Shown: positions 1 through 9,111, counted from the stretch's first letter. The stretch is DNA of 64,000 nucleotides from Eubacterium pyruvativorans (GCF_900102225.1 NZ_FNBF01000004.1:60675-124674), one strand, 5' to 3'. Notes: generated by a model from the sequence alone, not told the origin. Numbers and translations are program-made.

Positions 1-280
1 TCTCCGCAGTGACGTGCTGTCTCTCGAAGATCTGAAACCGGGCATGCGGCTGAAGGGCACGGTGCGGAATATTGTGGACTTCGGGGCTTTCGTGGATATC
101 GGCGTGCATCAGGACGGGCTGGTGCATATTTCCCAGCTGGCGGACCGCTATGTGAAGCATCCCCTGGATGTGGTGAAGGTCGGTGATATTGTGGAGGTCC
201 GGGTGCTTTCGGTGGACTTCGGACGGAAAATAATTTCTCTCACCATGCGGTCAGAGAAGGGTGCCGGGAAGAATTGTTAG
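1..280 (+). CDS. tex: Tex-family transcription accessory protein, C-terminal S1 domain (5' end outside window)
   Basis: An open frame enters from the left edge and ends at TAG 278-280. It encodes about 93 residues that form one S1 RNA-binding domain. The visible motifs [34 protein letters not shown] and [13 protein letters not shown] match the C-terminal S1 domain of Tex, an RNA-binding transcription accessory factor. A GTG at 14 could be read as a start, but the frame is open upstream (LRSD before VLSLED), so this is a truncated 3' end rather than a small gene. The stop codon lies inside the CIRCE operator of the next gene. Assignment to Tex rather than another S1 protein is inferred from this last domain only. 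Confidence 0.85.
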   Translation, partial: LRSDVLSLEDLKPGMRLKGTVRNIVDFGAFVDIGVHQDGLVHISQLADRYVKHPLDVVKVGDIVEVRVLSVDFGRKIISLTMRSEKGAGKNC

Positions 281-303
281 CACTCTATGAAAAAGAGTGC
301 TAA
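277..303 (+). promoter_or_regulatory. CIRCE operator (HrcA binding site)
   Basis: A perfect inverted repeat TTAGCACTC, 9-nt spacer, GAGTGCTAA is the canonical CIRCE element bound by the heat-shock repressor HrcA. Its first bases contain the tex stop codon. It sits just upstream of the clpB promoter, so clpB is very likely in the HrcA regulon. Confidence 0.95.
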
Positions 304-310
304 AATTGTC

Positions 311-339
311 TTTACTTTCGAAAATCCCGGGTATATGAT
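311..339 (+). promoter_or_regulatory. Probable sigma-A promoter of clpB
   Basis: TTTACT (311-316) and TATGAT (334-339) are separated by 17 nt. The box pair starts 8 nt after the CIRCE element, which fits repression by HrcA. It leaves a leader of roughly 90 nt before the clpB start. Confidence 0.6.
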
Positions 340-435
340 TGATAGCGGGAACGGTGGGACGGGAAAGAGGCCCGGCCGGTTCCGTGCTTCTGATGAAGGG
401 AAAGCTTTGCGGGATGCACTAAGAGAGGTGAGACA

Positions 436-3027
436 ATGAATTTCGAGAAGTACACACAGAATGCCAGGCAGGCTGTCGTGGATGCTCAGAGTCTGGCGGT
501 CCAGAACGGACAGCAGGAGATTGACGGCGAGCATCTGCACCTGGCGCTGATGCAGCAGAGGGACGGCCTGATCCCGAAGCTGGTGAAGAATATGGGGGCG
601 GACCCGGGACAGATCATCCGGGAACTGGAAGAGGCCCTCGGCAGGCTGCCGAAGGTGTCCGGTTCGGCCCAGAACGCATACTTCAGCCGGCGGGCTGAGA
701 AGCTGCTGAATGATGCGGAGAAGGAGACGAAGAATTTCCGGGACGACTATACTTCCGTGGAGCACCTGTATCTGGCTCTGCTGGGAGAGAAGCGGACGCC
801 TTCTGCAGAGATTTTTGGCCGGCACGGCATAACGAAGCAGAAGTTCCTGGAGGAGCTGACGAAGGTGCGGGGCAACCAGCGGGTGACCAGTGAGAACCCG
901 GAGGATAATTATGATGCGCTGGAGAAGTACGGCAGAGATCTGGTGGATCTGGCCAAAGAGAACAAGCTGGATCCGGTTATCGGCCGGGATGAGGAAATCC
1001 GCCATCTGATTCAGATATTGTCCCGGAGGACGAAGAATAATCCGGTTCTGATCGGTGAGCCGGGGGTCGGGAAGACCGCCGTGGTGGAAGGACTGGCCCA
1101 GCGGATTCTCAGCGGAGATGTGCCGGAGAACCTGAAGGACAAGACGATTTTCGAACTGGACATGGGCGCACTGATTGCCGGTGCGAAGTTCCGGGGTGAG
1201 TTCGAGGAAAGGCTGAAGACTGTTCTGAATGAAATCGAGAAATCCGACGGAAAGATCATCCTGTTTATCGATGAGATCCACAACATCGTGGGCGCCGGCC
1301 GGACCGAAGGTTCCATGGATGCGGGCAATCTGCTGAAGCCGAAACTGGCCCGGGGAGAACTGCATTGTATCGGCGCCACCACGCTGGACGAATACCGGAA
1401 ATACATGGAGAAGGACAAGGCACTGGAGCGTCGTTTCCAGAAGGTGATGGTGGGAGAACCGTCCGTGGAGGATACGATTTCGATCCTGCGGGGACTTCGG
1501 GATACATTCGAGCGTCATCACAAGGTGAATATCACAGACAGCGCACTCATCGCCTGTGCCACTCTGTCTGACCGGTACATTTCCGACCGTTTCCTGCCGG
1601 ACAAGGCCATCGATCTGATGGATGAGGCGGCGGCCCGCATCCGGACACAGATTGACAGTAAGCCGATGGAACTGGACGAGATCAGCCGGAAGATCACCCA
1701 GATGGAGATCGAGCGGCAGTCCCTGTCCAAGGAGACAGACAAGGGGTCCAAGACCCGTCTGGATGCACTGGAGAAGGAGCTGGCCCAGCTGAAAGACCGG
1801 CAGAAGGCCATGAATGCCCAGTGGGAAGGCGAGAAGCAGGAGATTGAAGACACGAAGGAGCTCCGGGAGCAGCTGGATCAGGCCCGTTTCGATCTGGAAC
1901 AGGCGAAGCGCAGTTACGACTATAACCGGGCGGCAGAACTGCAGAACGGCACCATTCCGGAACTGGAGAAGAAGATCGAGGCATCGAAGGAAGCCGCAGA
2001 GCACGGCCGGGACAGCAGCCTGCTGAATGTGGAAGTGGGCGAGAACGAGATTGCGGAAGTTGTTTCCCAGTGAACCGGTATCCCGGTAGCCAAGCTGGTG
2101 GAGACCGAACGGGAGAAACTGCTGAATCTGCCTGAGATTCTGCATCACCGTGTGGTGGGACAGGATGAAGGTGTGGATGCGGTATCGGATGCGATTCTCC
2201 GGGCCCGGGCCGGGCTGAAGGACGAGAACCGTCCGATCGGATCCTTCATTTTCCTGGGACCGACGGGTGTCGGGAAGACAGAGCTGGCGAAGACGCTGTC
2301 GGAAGCATTGTTCGACTCCGAGAAGAACCTGATCCGTATCGATATGTCCGAATATATGGAGAAACATTCCGTTTCCAGACTGGTAGGTGCCCCTCCGGGA
2401 TATGTGGGATACGATGAAGGCGGTCAGCTGACCGAGGCCGTGCGGCGTCACCCGTACAGTGTCATTCTGTTCGATGAGATCGAGAAGGCCCATCCGGATG
2501 TATTCAATATCCTGCTGCAGCTGCTGGATGACGGCAGGCTGACGGATAATCAGGGCAGAACCGTGGACTTCAAGAACACGGTGGTGATCATGACCTCGAA
2601 TATCGGCAGCAGCGATCTGATTGACAACATCCGGGAAGACGGGAAGATCGACGATGCAGTGAAGGAACGGGTTGTGAAATCCCTGCGCAGCTACTTCAAG
2701 CCGGAATTCCTGAACCGGGTTGACGACATCGTGGTGTTCAGTCCGCTGACCATCGAGCAGGTGAAGAAGATCATCGATCTGGATATGGATGCACTGGAGA
2801 AGCGTCTGGCGCAGCGGGACATGAAACTGACCATCACAGACAGTGCGAAGCAGTATATTGCGGAACAGTCCTACGATCCGAATTACGGCGCACGGCCGGT
2901 GAAACGGTATCTGCAGACTGCGGTGGAAAATCAGCTGGCTCGGATGATTATCTCCGGGGAGATTTCCGACGGATCCGGTATTTCTGTGGATGCCGGGGCA
3001 GAGGGACTGACGTTCCGCTGCGTATAG
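436..3027 (+). CDS. clpB: ClpB disaggregase, interrupted by an in-frame TGA (codon 546)
   Basis: ClpB is a hexameric AAA+ protein disaggregase that works with DnaK. The frame from 436 (SD AGAGGTGAG) reads as a full ClpB of 863 codons: N domain, NBD1 with Walker A GEPGVGKT near residue 207, a coiled-coil M domain around 390-520, and NBD2 with Walker A GPTGVGKT near 608 and the Walker B region [14 protein letters not shown]. At 2071-2073 a TGA stands in the motif [16 protein letters not shown], where the family has Trp (VVSRWTGIPV). Reading resumes in the same frame to TAG at 3025-3027. As written, the product would stop after 545 residues, before NBD2. No good internal SD is seen at the GTG at 2098. 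Everything else looks intact, so this is a fresh nonsense mutation, a sequencing error (TGG to TGA) or readthrough. Confidence 0.9.
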
Positions 3028-3098
3028 TCCGACGGTTTCCCTGCAGGATGTGTACCATATAAAGTACACTGTACAAGGTTCATACAGATTATAATAGT

Positions 3099-3129
3099 CC
3101 ATGGCGCATTGCGCTGTGGATTATTTTTT
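3099..3129 (+). terminator. Probable intrinsic terminator after clpB
   Basis: A 9-bp stem (CCATGGCGC with GCGCTGTGG, two G-U pairs, loop ATT) is followed by ATTATTTTTT. A TATAAT at 3090-3095 lies directly upstream, but without a convincing -35 box it is probably not a promoter. Confidence 0.5.
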
Positions 3130-3191
3130 GCGGCGCGCTCCCGAATGATCCCGGGGGCGCGCGGCGAAAATGGAAAATGCGAGGAAATACG

Positions 3192-3818
3192 ATGAATCAA
3201 TCAGAGGATATGAAGAAAAAGGCCGAGAATCCGGGACGCCCGGAAGGGCAGGCGGGAATCGATATGCTGAAGCGTATGAACCGTTCCCACGAGCCGCTGA
3301 GAAACTGGGGTCTGCCCCATATTCACTGGGTACCGGAGATGCACATTCTGGATGCCGGGTGCGGCGGCGGCGGTACCATCCGCGATCTGCTGACCCTGTC
3401 TGAAAACAGCATGGTGGACGGCATCGATTATGCGGAGGAGAGCATCACACTGGCCGGCAGGGTTAATGCGGAAGCTCTGGGCTCCAGGCTCCGTCTGACC
3501 CGGGCGGATGTGGCCGAACTTCCATTTGATGACGATATGTTCGACGCTGCAACCTGTGTGGAAACAGTTTATTTCTGGCCCCGGGCCGTAGCGGGTCTGG
3601 AGGAAATCCGCCGGGTTCTCCGTCCGGGAGGAGAGATCCTGATTCTGAACGAGGCCAGCGATCCCGGCACCACGGACTGGTCTTCCCGGTACGGTATCCC
3701 GATGAAGATATACCGACCTTCCGAACTGGCGGATCTGCTGGAAACCGCCGGATTCAGCGATGTGTCCTACGATGTGGGGCCGGACGGAAAGATGCTGGCC
3801 GTGTGCGGCAGAAAATAG
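3192..3818 (+). CDS. Class I SAM-dependent methyltransferase
   Basis: The 208-residue protein has the Rossmann methyltransferase motifs of the UbiE/Methyltransf_11 type. Motif I is ILDAGCGGGGTI near residues 53-64, an acidic residue follows beta 2 (DGIDYAEESI), motif II is ELPFDDDMFDAATCVETVYF, and motif III is RRVLRPGGEILI. The start at 3192 is preferred because GAGGAA lies just upstream; an ATG at 3177 would add five residues and overlap that SD. The substrate cannot be read from sequence. The gene precedes an alcohol dehydrogenase with a 27-nt gap and could share its transcript. Confidence 0.85.
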   Translation: MNQSEDMKKKAENPGRPEGQAGIDMLKRMNRSHEPLRNWGLPHIHWVPEMHILDAGCGGGGTIRDLLTLSENSMVDGIDYAEESITLAGRVNAEALGSRLRLTRADVAELPFDDDMFDAATCVETVYFWPRAVAGLEEIRRVLRPGGEILILNEASDPGTTDWSSRYGIPMKIYRPSELADLLETAGFSDVSYDVGPDGKMLAVCGRK

Positions 3819-3845
3819 CGGACAGTGAGTGTACAGGAGGGGCCA

Positions 3846-5006
3846 TTGAAGGATTTCGTCTATGAAAACCATGTGAAAGTCTGTTTCGGAACCGGAGGAC
3901 CGGAGAAATATCTGCCGAAGCTTCTGCCGGAGGAATGCCGCCGGGTGATGCTGACCTATGGCGGTCATTCGCTGAAACGGTCCGGTCTCTATGACCGGCT
4001 GGTGAAGATTCTCCGGGAGACGGGAAAGGAGATTGTGGAATTCTCCGGGATTATGCCGAACCCGACCCTGGAGAAGGTGCGGGAGGGCGCCCGGCTCGCC
4101 CGGGAGCAGCAAGTGGATTTCATCCTTGCCGCCGGGGGCGGCTCGGTGCTGGACTGCTCGAAAGCACTGGCAGCCCAGGCCCGCACCGAAGAGGATATCT
4201 GGGAGATGGAATTCTGCCGTCAGATCACTGCCCGGGAATGGATTCCCATGGGAGCGGTACTGACGGCCGCCGGCACCGGTTCGGAAATGAACAATGAGGC
4301 GGTGATCACCAACGAGGCGGAGCACCGGAAGGAGAGCGGATACGGCTGCCATGCGGATTTCGTCATCATGGATCCGTCTCTGACGCTGACCCTCCCGCCG
4401 CAGAATGCCATGTCCTGTGCGTTCGATTCCCTGAGTCACTGCATGGAAACCTACTTCGGGAAACCGGATGAGAATATTCTTTCGGATGACATGAACGAGG
4501 CAGTTATGCGGAGTATTATCCGTAATATGCGGAAGATGAAGGAGGATCCGGAGGATGTGAATGTGCGGGGAGAACTCATGTGGGCTTCTGCCATGGCGGA
4601 GACAGGGATCCTGAAACTGGGGAAAACCACGGATTTCCAGGGCCATCAGATCGAACATCAGCTGGGCGCTTACACGGATTGCAGCCACGGGCTGGGACTG
4701 GCCGTGATTCTTCCGGTGATGTACCGGCACATCTGGGCGGGATGTCCGTCCCGCTTCGCCCGTTTCGCCCTCCGGGTCATGGGTGTTCCGGAAGAAGGGC
4801 GAACAGAGGCGGAACTGGCAGCCGCCGGCATCCGTGCTTTGGAGGAGTTCATCCGGGAGATGGAACTGCCCCTCCGTTTCTCGGAGATGGGGCTGGATGT
4901 ATCCTCTTACTGTCATGAGATTGCCCGTACTGCGCATCTCTCCCGGGGCTGCGCCAGACAACTCACTGCAGACGAGATGGAAGAAATCCTGCGGGAATGT
5001 GAATGA
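3846..5006 (+). CDS. Iron-containing alcohol dehydrogenase (BdhA/YqhD-like)
   Basis: This is a 386-residue NAD(P)H-dependent, metal-dependent group III alcohol dehydrogenase, a family that reduces aldehydes such as butyraldehyde. The dinucleotide-binding motif is AAGGGSVLDCSKA. Likely Fe/Zn ligands are the Asp and His in FDSLSH and the two His in QIEHQLGAYTDCSHG. The start is placed at TTG 3846 because AGGAGGGG lies 5 nt upstream; GTG 3825 would put the SD inside the coding region. The stop overlaps the next start (ATGA), so it is translationally coupled to the downstream helicase. Exact substrate and cofactor choice are not resolved. Confidence 0.85.
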   Translation: MKDFVYENHVKVCFGTGGPEKYLPKLLPEECRRVMLTYGGHSLKRSGLYDRLVKILRETGKEIVEFSGIMPNPTLEKVREGARLAREQQVDFILAAGGGSVLDCSKALAAQARTEEDIWEMEFCRQITAREWIPMGAVLTAAGTGSEMNNEAVITNEAEHRKESGYGCHADFVIMDPSLTLTLPPQNAMSCAFDSLSHCMETYFGKPDENILSDDMNEAVMRSIIRNMRKMKEDPEDVNVRGELMWASAMAETGILKLGKTTDFQGHQIEHQLGAYTDCSHGLGLAVILPVMYRHIWAGCPSRFARFALRVMGVPEEGRTEAELAAAGIRALEEFIREMELPLRFSEMGLDVSSYCHEIARTAHLSRGCARQLTADEMEEILRECE

Positions 5007-6835
5007 TGAAACTATCGGAACAACAGCAGAAAGCAATCGAGGCGACGGGTCAGGTTCTGCTTCTGGCTGTGCCGGGCAGCGGGAAAACCACCACACTGGT
5101 GGCCCGGCTTCGGCATATGGTCATGAAGCAGGGGATTGATCCGTCTTCTATTCTGGTCATCACCTATACCAACGCCGCCGCCAACGACATGAAAGCGAGG
5201 TTCCTGGAGCTGACCCGGGCAGAAGCGGACGCCGTGCCGATCCGTTTCTGCACCATCAACAGTTTCTGCTACAGCGTTCTCACCTTCTACGCCCGGCGTT
5301 ATCACCGGTCGAAGCCGGAAGATCTGACGGAAACGCTGCCCCTGATCCGGCAGCTGCTGCAGCGCATTTCCCACATTCCGTTCCCTTCAGAATCGGAAGT
5401 GGGAGATATGGCCCGGCAGATTACCTATGCGAAGAACCGGATGCTGAACGAGGAAGAAATCGGGGCACTTCTCTCGGGAGAGACGAAGGTGAAGCCGGTG
5501 TTCGATGCCTATACCCGGTGGATGAAAGAGCACCATTACATGGACTATGATGACCAGATCCTTTTCGCATGGCAGCTTCTGAGGAAGGTCCCCGGCCTGC
5601 TCCGGTATTTCCGTGAAAAATACCGCTACATTCTGGTGGATGAAGCCCAGGACACCTCGAAGCTTCAGCATGAAGTCATCCGGCTTCTGACCGGACCGGA
5701 GGGGAATCTGTTCATGGTGGGGGACGAGGATCAGTCGATCTACGGATTCCGGGCGGCCTGGCCCGAGGCGCTGCTCTCCTTCCGGGAATACTATCCCCGG
5801 GGCAGGGTGCTTTACCTGGAGAGGAACTACCGGTCTTCCAGGGCGATCGTGGGTGTATCCGCCCGGATCATCGGTCAGAACCAGAAGCGTTATCCGAAAG
5901 CCATGCGGGCGGTGCGCAGCGATTCCGGGACCGCCCGGATTCTCCGGTTTCGGTCCCGTCTGGATCAGTACCGGCAGATCACGGAGATGCTCCGGGGCGG
6001 CGGACCGAAGACAGCGGTGCTCTACCGGAATAACGACAGCGCAGTCCCGGTGGTTTTTGCCCTGGAAGAAGCGGGGATTCCCTACAGCGTGCGGGGACTG
6101 GACACCATGTTCTTTCATGACAAAATTGTGCAGGATGCGCTCGCCATACTCCGCTTCGCCATGGATCCCCGGGATTTCGATGCTCTGGACCGCATCTATT
6201 ATAAGTTCGGCGCCCGGATTCCGAAGCAGGCTCTGCTGGAGGCGGAACGGGAAGTTGCAGGGGGCAGAGCCGGTTCTGTGCTGGAGGAGCTGTCCGGCTC
6301 GAAACGGATGGCCCGGTCCCAGAAAGAAAAAATCATCGATCTGGAAACAGAATTCCGGATCATCCGCAGCGGGGACTCTTCCATGGATGCGTTCCGGCGG
6401 ATTTCCGGGACGATGAATTATCAGTATGGAAAAAGTGAGAAGATCTTCCTGCTCCGGGCGCTGACGGAGAAGGGGGAGTCCCTCGCCGCTTTTCTGGAGA
6501 AAATCGAAGAACTGGAGCAGCGGATCCTTCATCACCGGAACGAGGCGGACAGCCGAGTGGTGCTCAGCACGATTCACAGTGCGAAGGGACTGGAATATGA
6601 AAGGGTGATTCTCATCGATGCGGTGGAGGATATTCTGCCGGCCAAGGACGGGGATCCGGAGGAGGAACGCAGAATTTTTTATGTCGGCGTCACAAGGGCC
6701 CGGGATGAACTGGACCTGGCCGCATATGATGATTTCCGGCAGCCGTTCCTGGAAGAGCTCCGGACAGATCATTCCGCAGACTTCCCCAGGCGCTCCGGAG
6801 CCGGAATTCCGGATGTACCTTCAGCCAAAGGTTGA
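5003..6835 (+). CDS. UvrD/Rep-family superfamily 1 DNA helicase
   Basis: This 610-residue ATP-dependent helicase keeps the SF1A motifs in order: Walker A LAVPGSGKTTTL near residue 25, motif Ia TYTNAAANDMKAR, motif II LVDEAQDTSKLQ, motif III GDEDQSIYGFRAAW, motif IV LERNYRSS, motif V STIHSAKGLEYERVIL and motif VI VGVTRARDELDL. It is shorter than PcrA/UvrD (about 720-750 residues) and lacks the usual C-terminal extension, so it is a UvrD-like accessory helicase rather than PcrA itself. The start overlaps the upstream stop by 4 nt; a second ATG at 5006 is possible. The role in repair or replication restart is inferred from family. Confidence 0.9.
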   Translation: MMKLSEQQQKAIEATGQVLLLAVPGSGKTTTLVARLRHMVMKQGIDPSSILVITYTNAAANDMKARFLELTRAEADAVPIRFCTINSFCYSVLTFYARRYHRSKPEDLTETLPLIRQLLQRISHIPFPSESEVGDMARQITYAKNRMLNEEEIGALLSGETKVKPVFDAYTRWMKEHHYMDYDDQILFAWQLLRKVPGLLRYFREKYRYILVDEAQDTSKLQHEVIRLLTGPEGNLFMVGDEDQSIYGFRAAWPEALLSFREYYPRGRVLYLERNYRSSRAIVGVSARIIGQNQKRYPKAMRAVRSDSGTARILRFRSRLDQYRQITEMLRGGGPKTAVLYRNNDSAVPVVFALEEAGIPYSVRGLDTMFFHDKIVQDALAILRFAMDPRDFDALDRIYYKFGARIPKQALLEAEREVAGGRAGSVLEELSGSKRMARSQKEKIIDLETEFRIIRSGDSSMDAFRRISGTMNYQYGKSEKIFLLRALTEKGESLAAFLEKIEELEQRILHHRNEADSRVVLSTIHSAKGLEYERVILIDAVEDILPAKDGDPEEERRIFYVGVTRARDELDLAAYDDFRQPFLEELRTDHSADFPRRSGAGIPDVPSAKG

Positions 6836-6859
6836 ACTGGACAGCGGCCGGAAGAATGG

Positions 6860-6888
6860 TTGACAGAAGAGTGTCAGAATACTATACT
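6860..6888 (+). promoter_or_regulatory. Promoter of thiM
   Basis: TTGACA (6860-6865), a 17-nt spacer and TATACT (6883-6888) form a near-consensus promoter. The roughly 100-nt leader that follows contains a T6 run at 6962-6967 and short complementary segments, but not the conserved core of a TPP riboswitch. Confidence 0.8.
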
Positions 6889-6993
6889 TGACTCGGAATT
6901 GATTGGACAGGCGTTCATGAAGGGGTGCACCACCATGGGTACAGCACTGCTTTGTGTGCGCTTTTTTCATGCAGAAAGGAGCGCGTGAAGAAC

Positions 6994-7827
6994 ATGAATC
7001 AGAAAGAAATCAAACAGAACATTGTGGACTGTGTTAACCGGGTGAAGGCCGAGAATCCGATGGCCGGATCCATCACGAATACAGTGACCATCAATTTCGT
7101 TGCCAATGCACAGCTTGCCGTAGGCGGCAGCGCAGCCATGGTTTATCTGCCGGACGAGGCAGAGGGACTGGCCCTGGCGGGAAATGCACTGTACATCAAT
7201 GTGGGAACGCTGTTTCCGGTCTATTCGGAAACCCTTCCCCGGGCGGCGAAGACGCTTCACGATGCAGGGAAGGCATGGGTGCTGGACCCGGTTGCCATCG
7301 GCCTGGGCAGCATGCGGACCCAGCTTCTGTATGATTTCAAAGAATATAAACCGACGATTGTCCGGGGGAATGCCTCGGAAATCATCTCTCTGGCAAAACT
7401 CTGGGGACTGGAAGAACAGGGAGAAACCGGGGCGGTTCGGGGTGTGGACTCCACTGACACCGTGGAAGCGGCGAAGGATGCCGCTGTACAGATCGCACGG
7501 TACACCGGCGGCGCTGTAGCGGTATCCGGCGAGACAGATCTGGTGACCGACGGTCACATGGCAGTCAGATCCCACGGCGGTTCTTTGTTCATGCCGATGA
7601 TCACGGGAACAGGCTGCTCCCTGGGCGGCGTCACTGCCGTCTATGCCACCTCGGCTGACCCGTTCACGGCGGCGCTGACTGCGGCGAATGTTTATAATCT
7701 GGCAGGCGCCCGGGCAGAAAAGGATGTTCCGGGACCGGGAAGCTTCCAGGTGCGTTTTCTGGATGAACTCTATCGTGCCACGCCGGAGGAGATTGCGAAC
7801 AATCCGTTCGAAGTGGAAGAATTATAA
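6994..7827 (+). CDS. thiM: Hydroxyethylthiazole kinase
   Basis: ThiM phosphorylates 4-methyl-5-hydroxyethylthiazole, a salvage step that feeds thiamin phosphate synthase. The 277-residue protein is full length and shows the ribokinase-like fold: the substrate loop SITNTVTINFVANAQLA, the conserved VLDPVAIG and VRGNASEI, and the catalytic-Cys motif GTGCSLGG near the C terminus. ATG 6994 is chosen; AAAGGAG at 6975-6981 is 12 nt away, and an in-frame GTG at 6985 is too close to that SD. No thiD or thiE lies beside it, so it is an orphan salvage gene here. It has its own promoter and ends at a strong hairpin. Confidence 0.93.
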   Translation: MNQKEIKQNIVDCVNRVKAENPMAGSITNTVTINFVANAQLAVGGSAAMVYLPDEAEGLALAGNALYINVGTLFPVYSETLPRAAKTLHDAGKAWVLDPVAIGLGSMRTQLLYDFKEYKPTIVRGNASEIISLAKLWGLEEQGETGAVRGVDSTDTVEAAKDAAVQIARYTGGAVAVSGETDLVTDGHMAVRSHGGSLFMPMITGTGCSLGGVTAVYATSADPFTAALTAANVYNLAGARAEKDVPGPGSFQVRFLDELYRATPEEIANNPFEVEEL

Positions 7828-7883
7828 TTGAAGTGAGAGCGGGCGGGTGTATACAGATCCTGCCTGATCGGGACAAAGAAACG

Positions 7884-7926
7884 GGGCTGCTGTCCGGACG
7901 ATTTTTCATCGTCCGGGCAGCAGCCC
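7884..7926. terminator. Bidirectional terminator between thiM and the radical SAM gene
   Basis: A 19-bp stem (arms 7884-7902 and 7908-7926, one G-U pair, loop TTTTC) sits between two convergent genes. On the minus strand it is followed by TTTCTTT; the plus side has no clear U tract. Confidence 0.75.
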
Positions 7927-7961
7927 TGTCATATCCGGTCTAATTGATCAGAGGGAACGGA

Positions 7962-8858
7962 TCAGAATGCTATGTGCTTCAGGTCACCCTCCAGGATCTT
8001 CAGATCATAAGGTTCGAAGACCACATTTCTGTAGCCCTCCACGTCCAGAACGGTCTCATCCCAGTCGGAACGGATTTCACCGTTCTGCTTGATGATAATG
8101 TCATAGAGAATATCCCAGGTCTTGCCGTTCTCGTCAGTTTCAACAATTGTGCTGTAAGGCAGAGTCTTGTGATAGGTCAGTTCCAGTCCTTCATAATTGA
8201 AGTGGAATCCGCAGCGCATCCGGCAACCGTCCAGTCCGGTATAACCGGCGATGTGATTCAGATCCCGCAGGATGTTGTCGCCTTCCCGGTCATACAGGTT
8301 TTCCGGCGTGGTGGCAGTATAGTCGAAGCGGAACTGAACCGGAATGTTGTATTTCGTCCAGCGCTCCAGGTATTCCGGCAGACGCTCAGTAGGATATTCC
8401 TTGTAGAGGACACAGTTGACCCGGGTAGGAACTTTCAGCTTGCTCAGCAGTTCATCCGGGGATTCCTCCACATATTTTACAAGATGACGGGAGCAGTTAA
8501 TGCAGGTGATCTTGTCCTTGTTCTTCTCCGTGAAGTCAATCAGATCCTGTTCCGACTGTCCGTCGAACACAGGAAGCGTGGTGTTGATGAAGACCCGGTG
8601 TGTGTTCGGAATCTCATCCAGCATCCGCTGCAGCGAGTCTCTGTGGGAGAACGGTTCTCCGCCTGTAAACACGAAATCGCAGTCCGGTGTGATCTCGTTC
8701 ATGGTCCTGATGGACTGTATTATCTTCTCTTCACTGAACCCGGTGGTATCGGAATATTCGCCTTTGTTAATGCAAAACGGGCAGTGATTTCCGCAGTCAT
8801 ACGGCGCAAAAACGGTAACTGTCGCGCCGCCCTCTCTTGTCTTATATGGATTATGCAT
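7962..8858 (-). CDS. Radical SAM protein of unknown substrate
   Basis: The 298-residue protein has the 4Fe-4S radical SAM cluster motif CGNHCPFC (CX3CX2C) near residues 22-29 and the SAM-binding GGEP in FVFTGGEPF. The N terminus is short, and the C-terminal part contains C-RMRC (CRMRCGF) and KQNGEIRSDWDET but no recognisable SPASM cluster. There is no neighbour that would betray a substrate: thiM is convergent and thymidine kinase is divergent. It has its own sigma-A promoter and terminator, so it appears to be a monocistronic gene. I recognise the superfamily but not the subfamily. Confidence 0.85.
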   Translation of the reverse strand: MHNPYKTREGGATVTVFAPYDCGNHCPFCINKGEYSDTTGFSEEKIIQSIRTMNEITPDCDFVFTGGEPFSHRDSLQRMLDEIPNTHRVFINTTLPVFDGQSEQDLIDFTEKNKDKITCINCSRHLVKYVEESPDELLSKLKVPTRVNCVLYKEYPTERLPEYLERWTKYNIPVQFRFDYTATTPENLYDREGDNILRDLNHIAGYTGLDGCRMRCGFHFNYEGLELTYHKTLPYSTIVETDENGKTWDILYDIIIKQNGEIRSDWDETVLDVEGYRNVVFEPYDLKILEGDLKHIAF

Positions 8859-8902
8859 AGTGTCTTCTTAATCCTTTCATATACTATAATTTTTCACAGA
8901 TC

Positions 8903-8931
8903 ATTATATAATAAATAGTTCATGATTACAA
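8903..8931 (-). promoter_or_regulatory. Promoter of the radical SAM gene
   Basis: On the minus strand TTGTAA (8926-8931), a 17-nt spacer and TATAAT (8903-8908) form a good sigma-A promoter about 45 nt upstream of the start codon. Confidence 0.75.
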
Positions 8932-9111
8932 TTGGTTTCAAAGCATCTTTTCTGCTTTTGTACTTTAGAGTCTGAATGCACGGGGCAGAGCCCGTTGCAA
9001 TACTTTCCAACCTATTATATGATAATAGATACGTTTTTTCGAATCGGCAGGCGCCGCCGGGTGCAGAAGAGAGAACCGGCCCATCGGACCGGATTGTCAC
9101 GGAGTGAGGAA

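Noticed and set aside
2071..2073. UGA recoded as tryptophan throughout the genome
   Set aside because: Many genes here (for example priA, fmt, holA, bceB region neighbours) end correctly at TGA and all conserved Trp codons I checked elsewhere are TGG. One codon is not evidence for a new code.
3064..3074. GTACACTGTAC palindrome downstream of clpB as an operator
   Set aside because: Only 11 bp, single copy, with no promoter that it could control.
3090..3095. TATAAT promoter for the methyltransferase gene
   Set aside because: No credible -35 box, and it sits directly before the clpB terminator hairpin.
277..3102. A very long open frame on the minus strand opposite clpB
   Set aside because: It mirrors a high-G+C gene whose plus-strand frame has all ClpB motifs; the antisense translation is His/Arg/Leu-rich without any domain or SD. 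Similar shadows occur opposite priA, comEC and others.
6890..6993. TPP riboswitch before thiM
   Set aside because: The conserved CTGAGA and ACCTGA-like core segments are absent from the leader.
6925..6993. Longer ThiM start at GTG 6925 with a His-rich N terminus
   Set aside because: The extra 23 residues are not family-like and the SD at 6975-6981 lies inside them.
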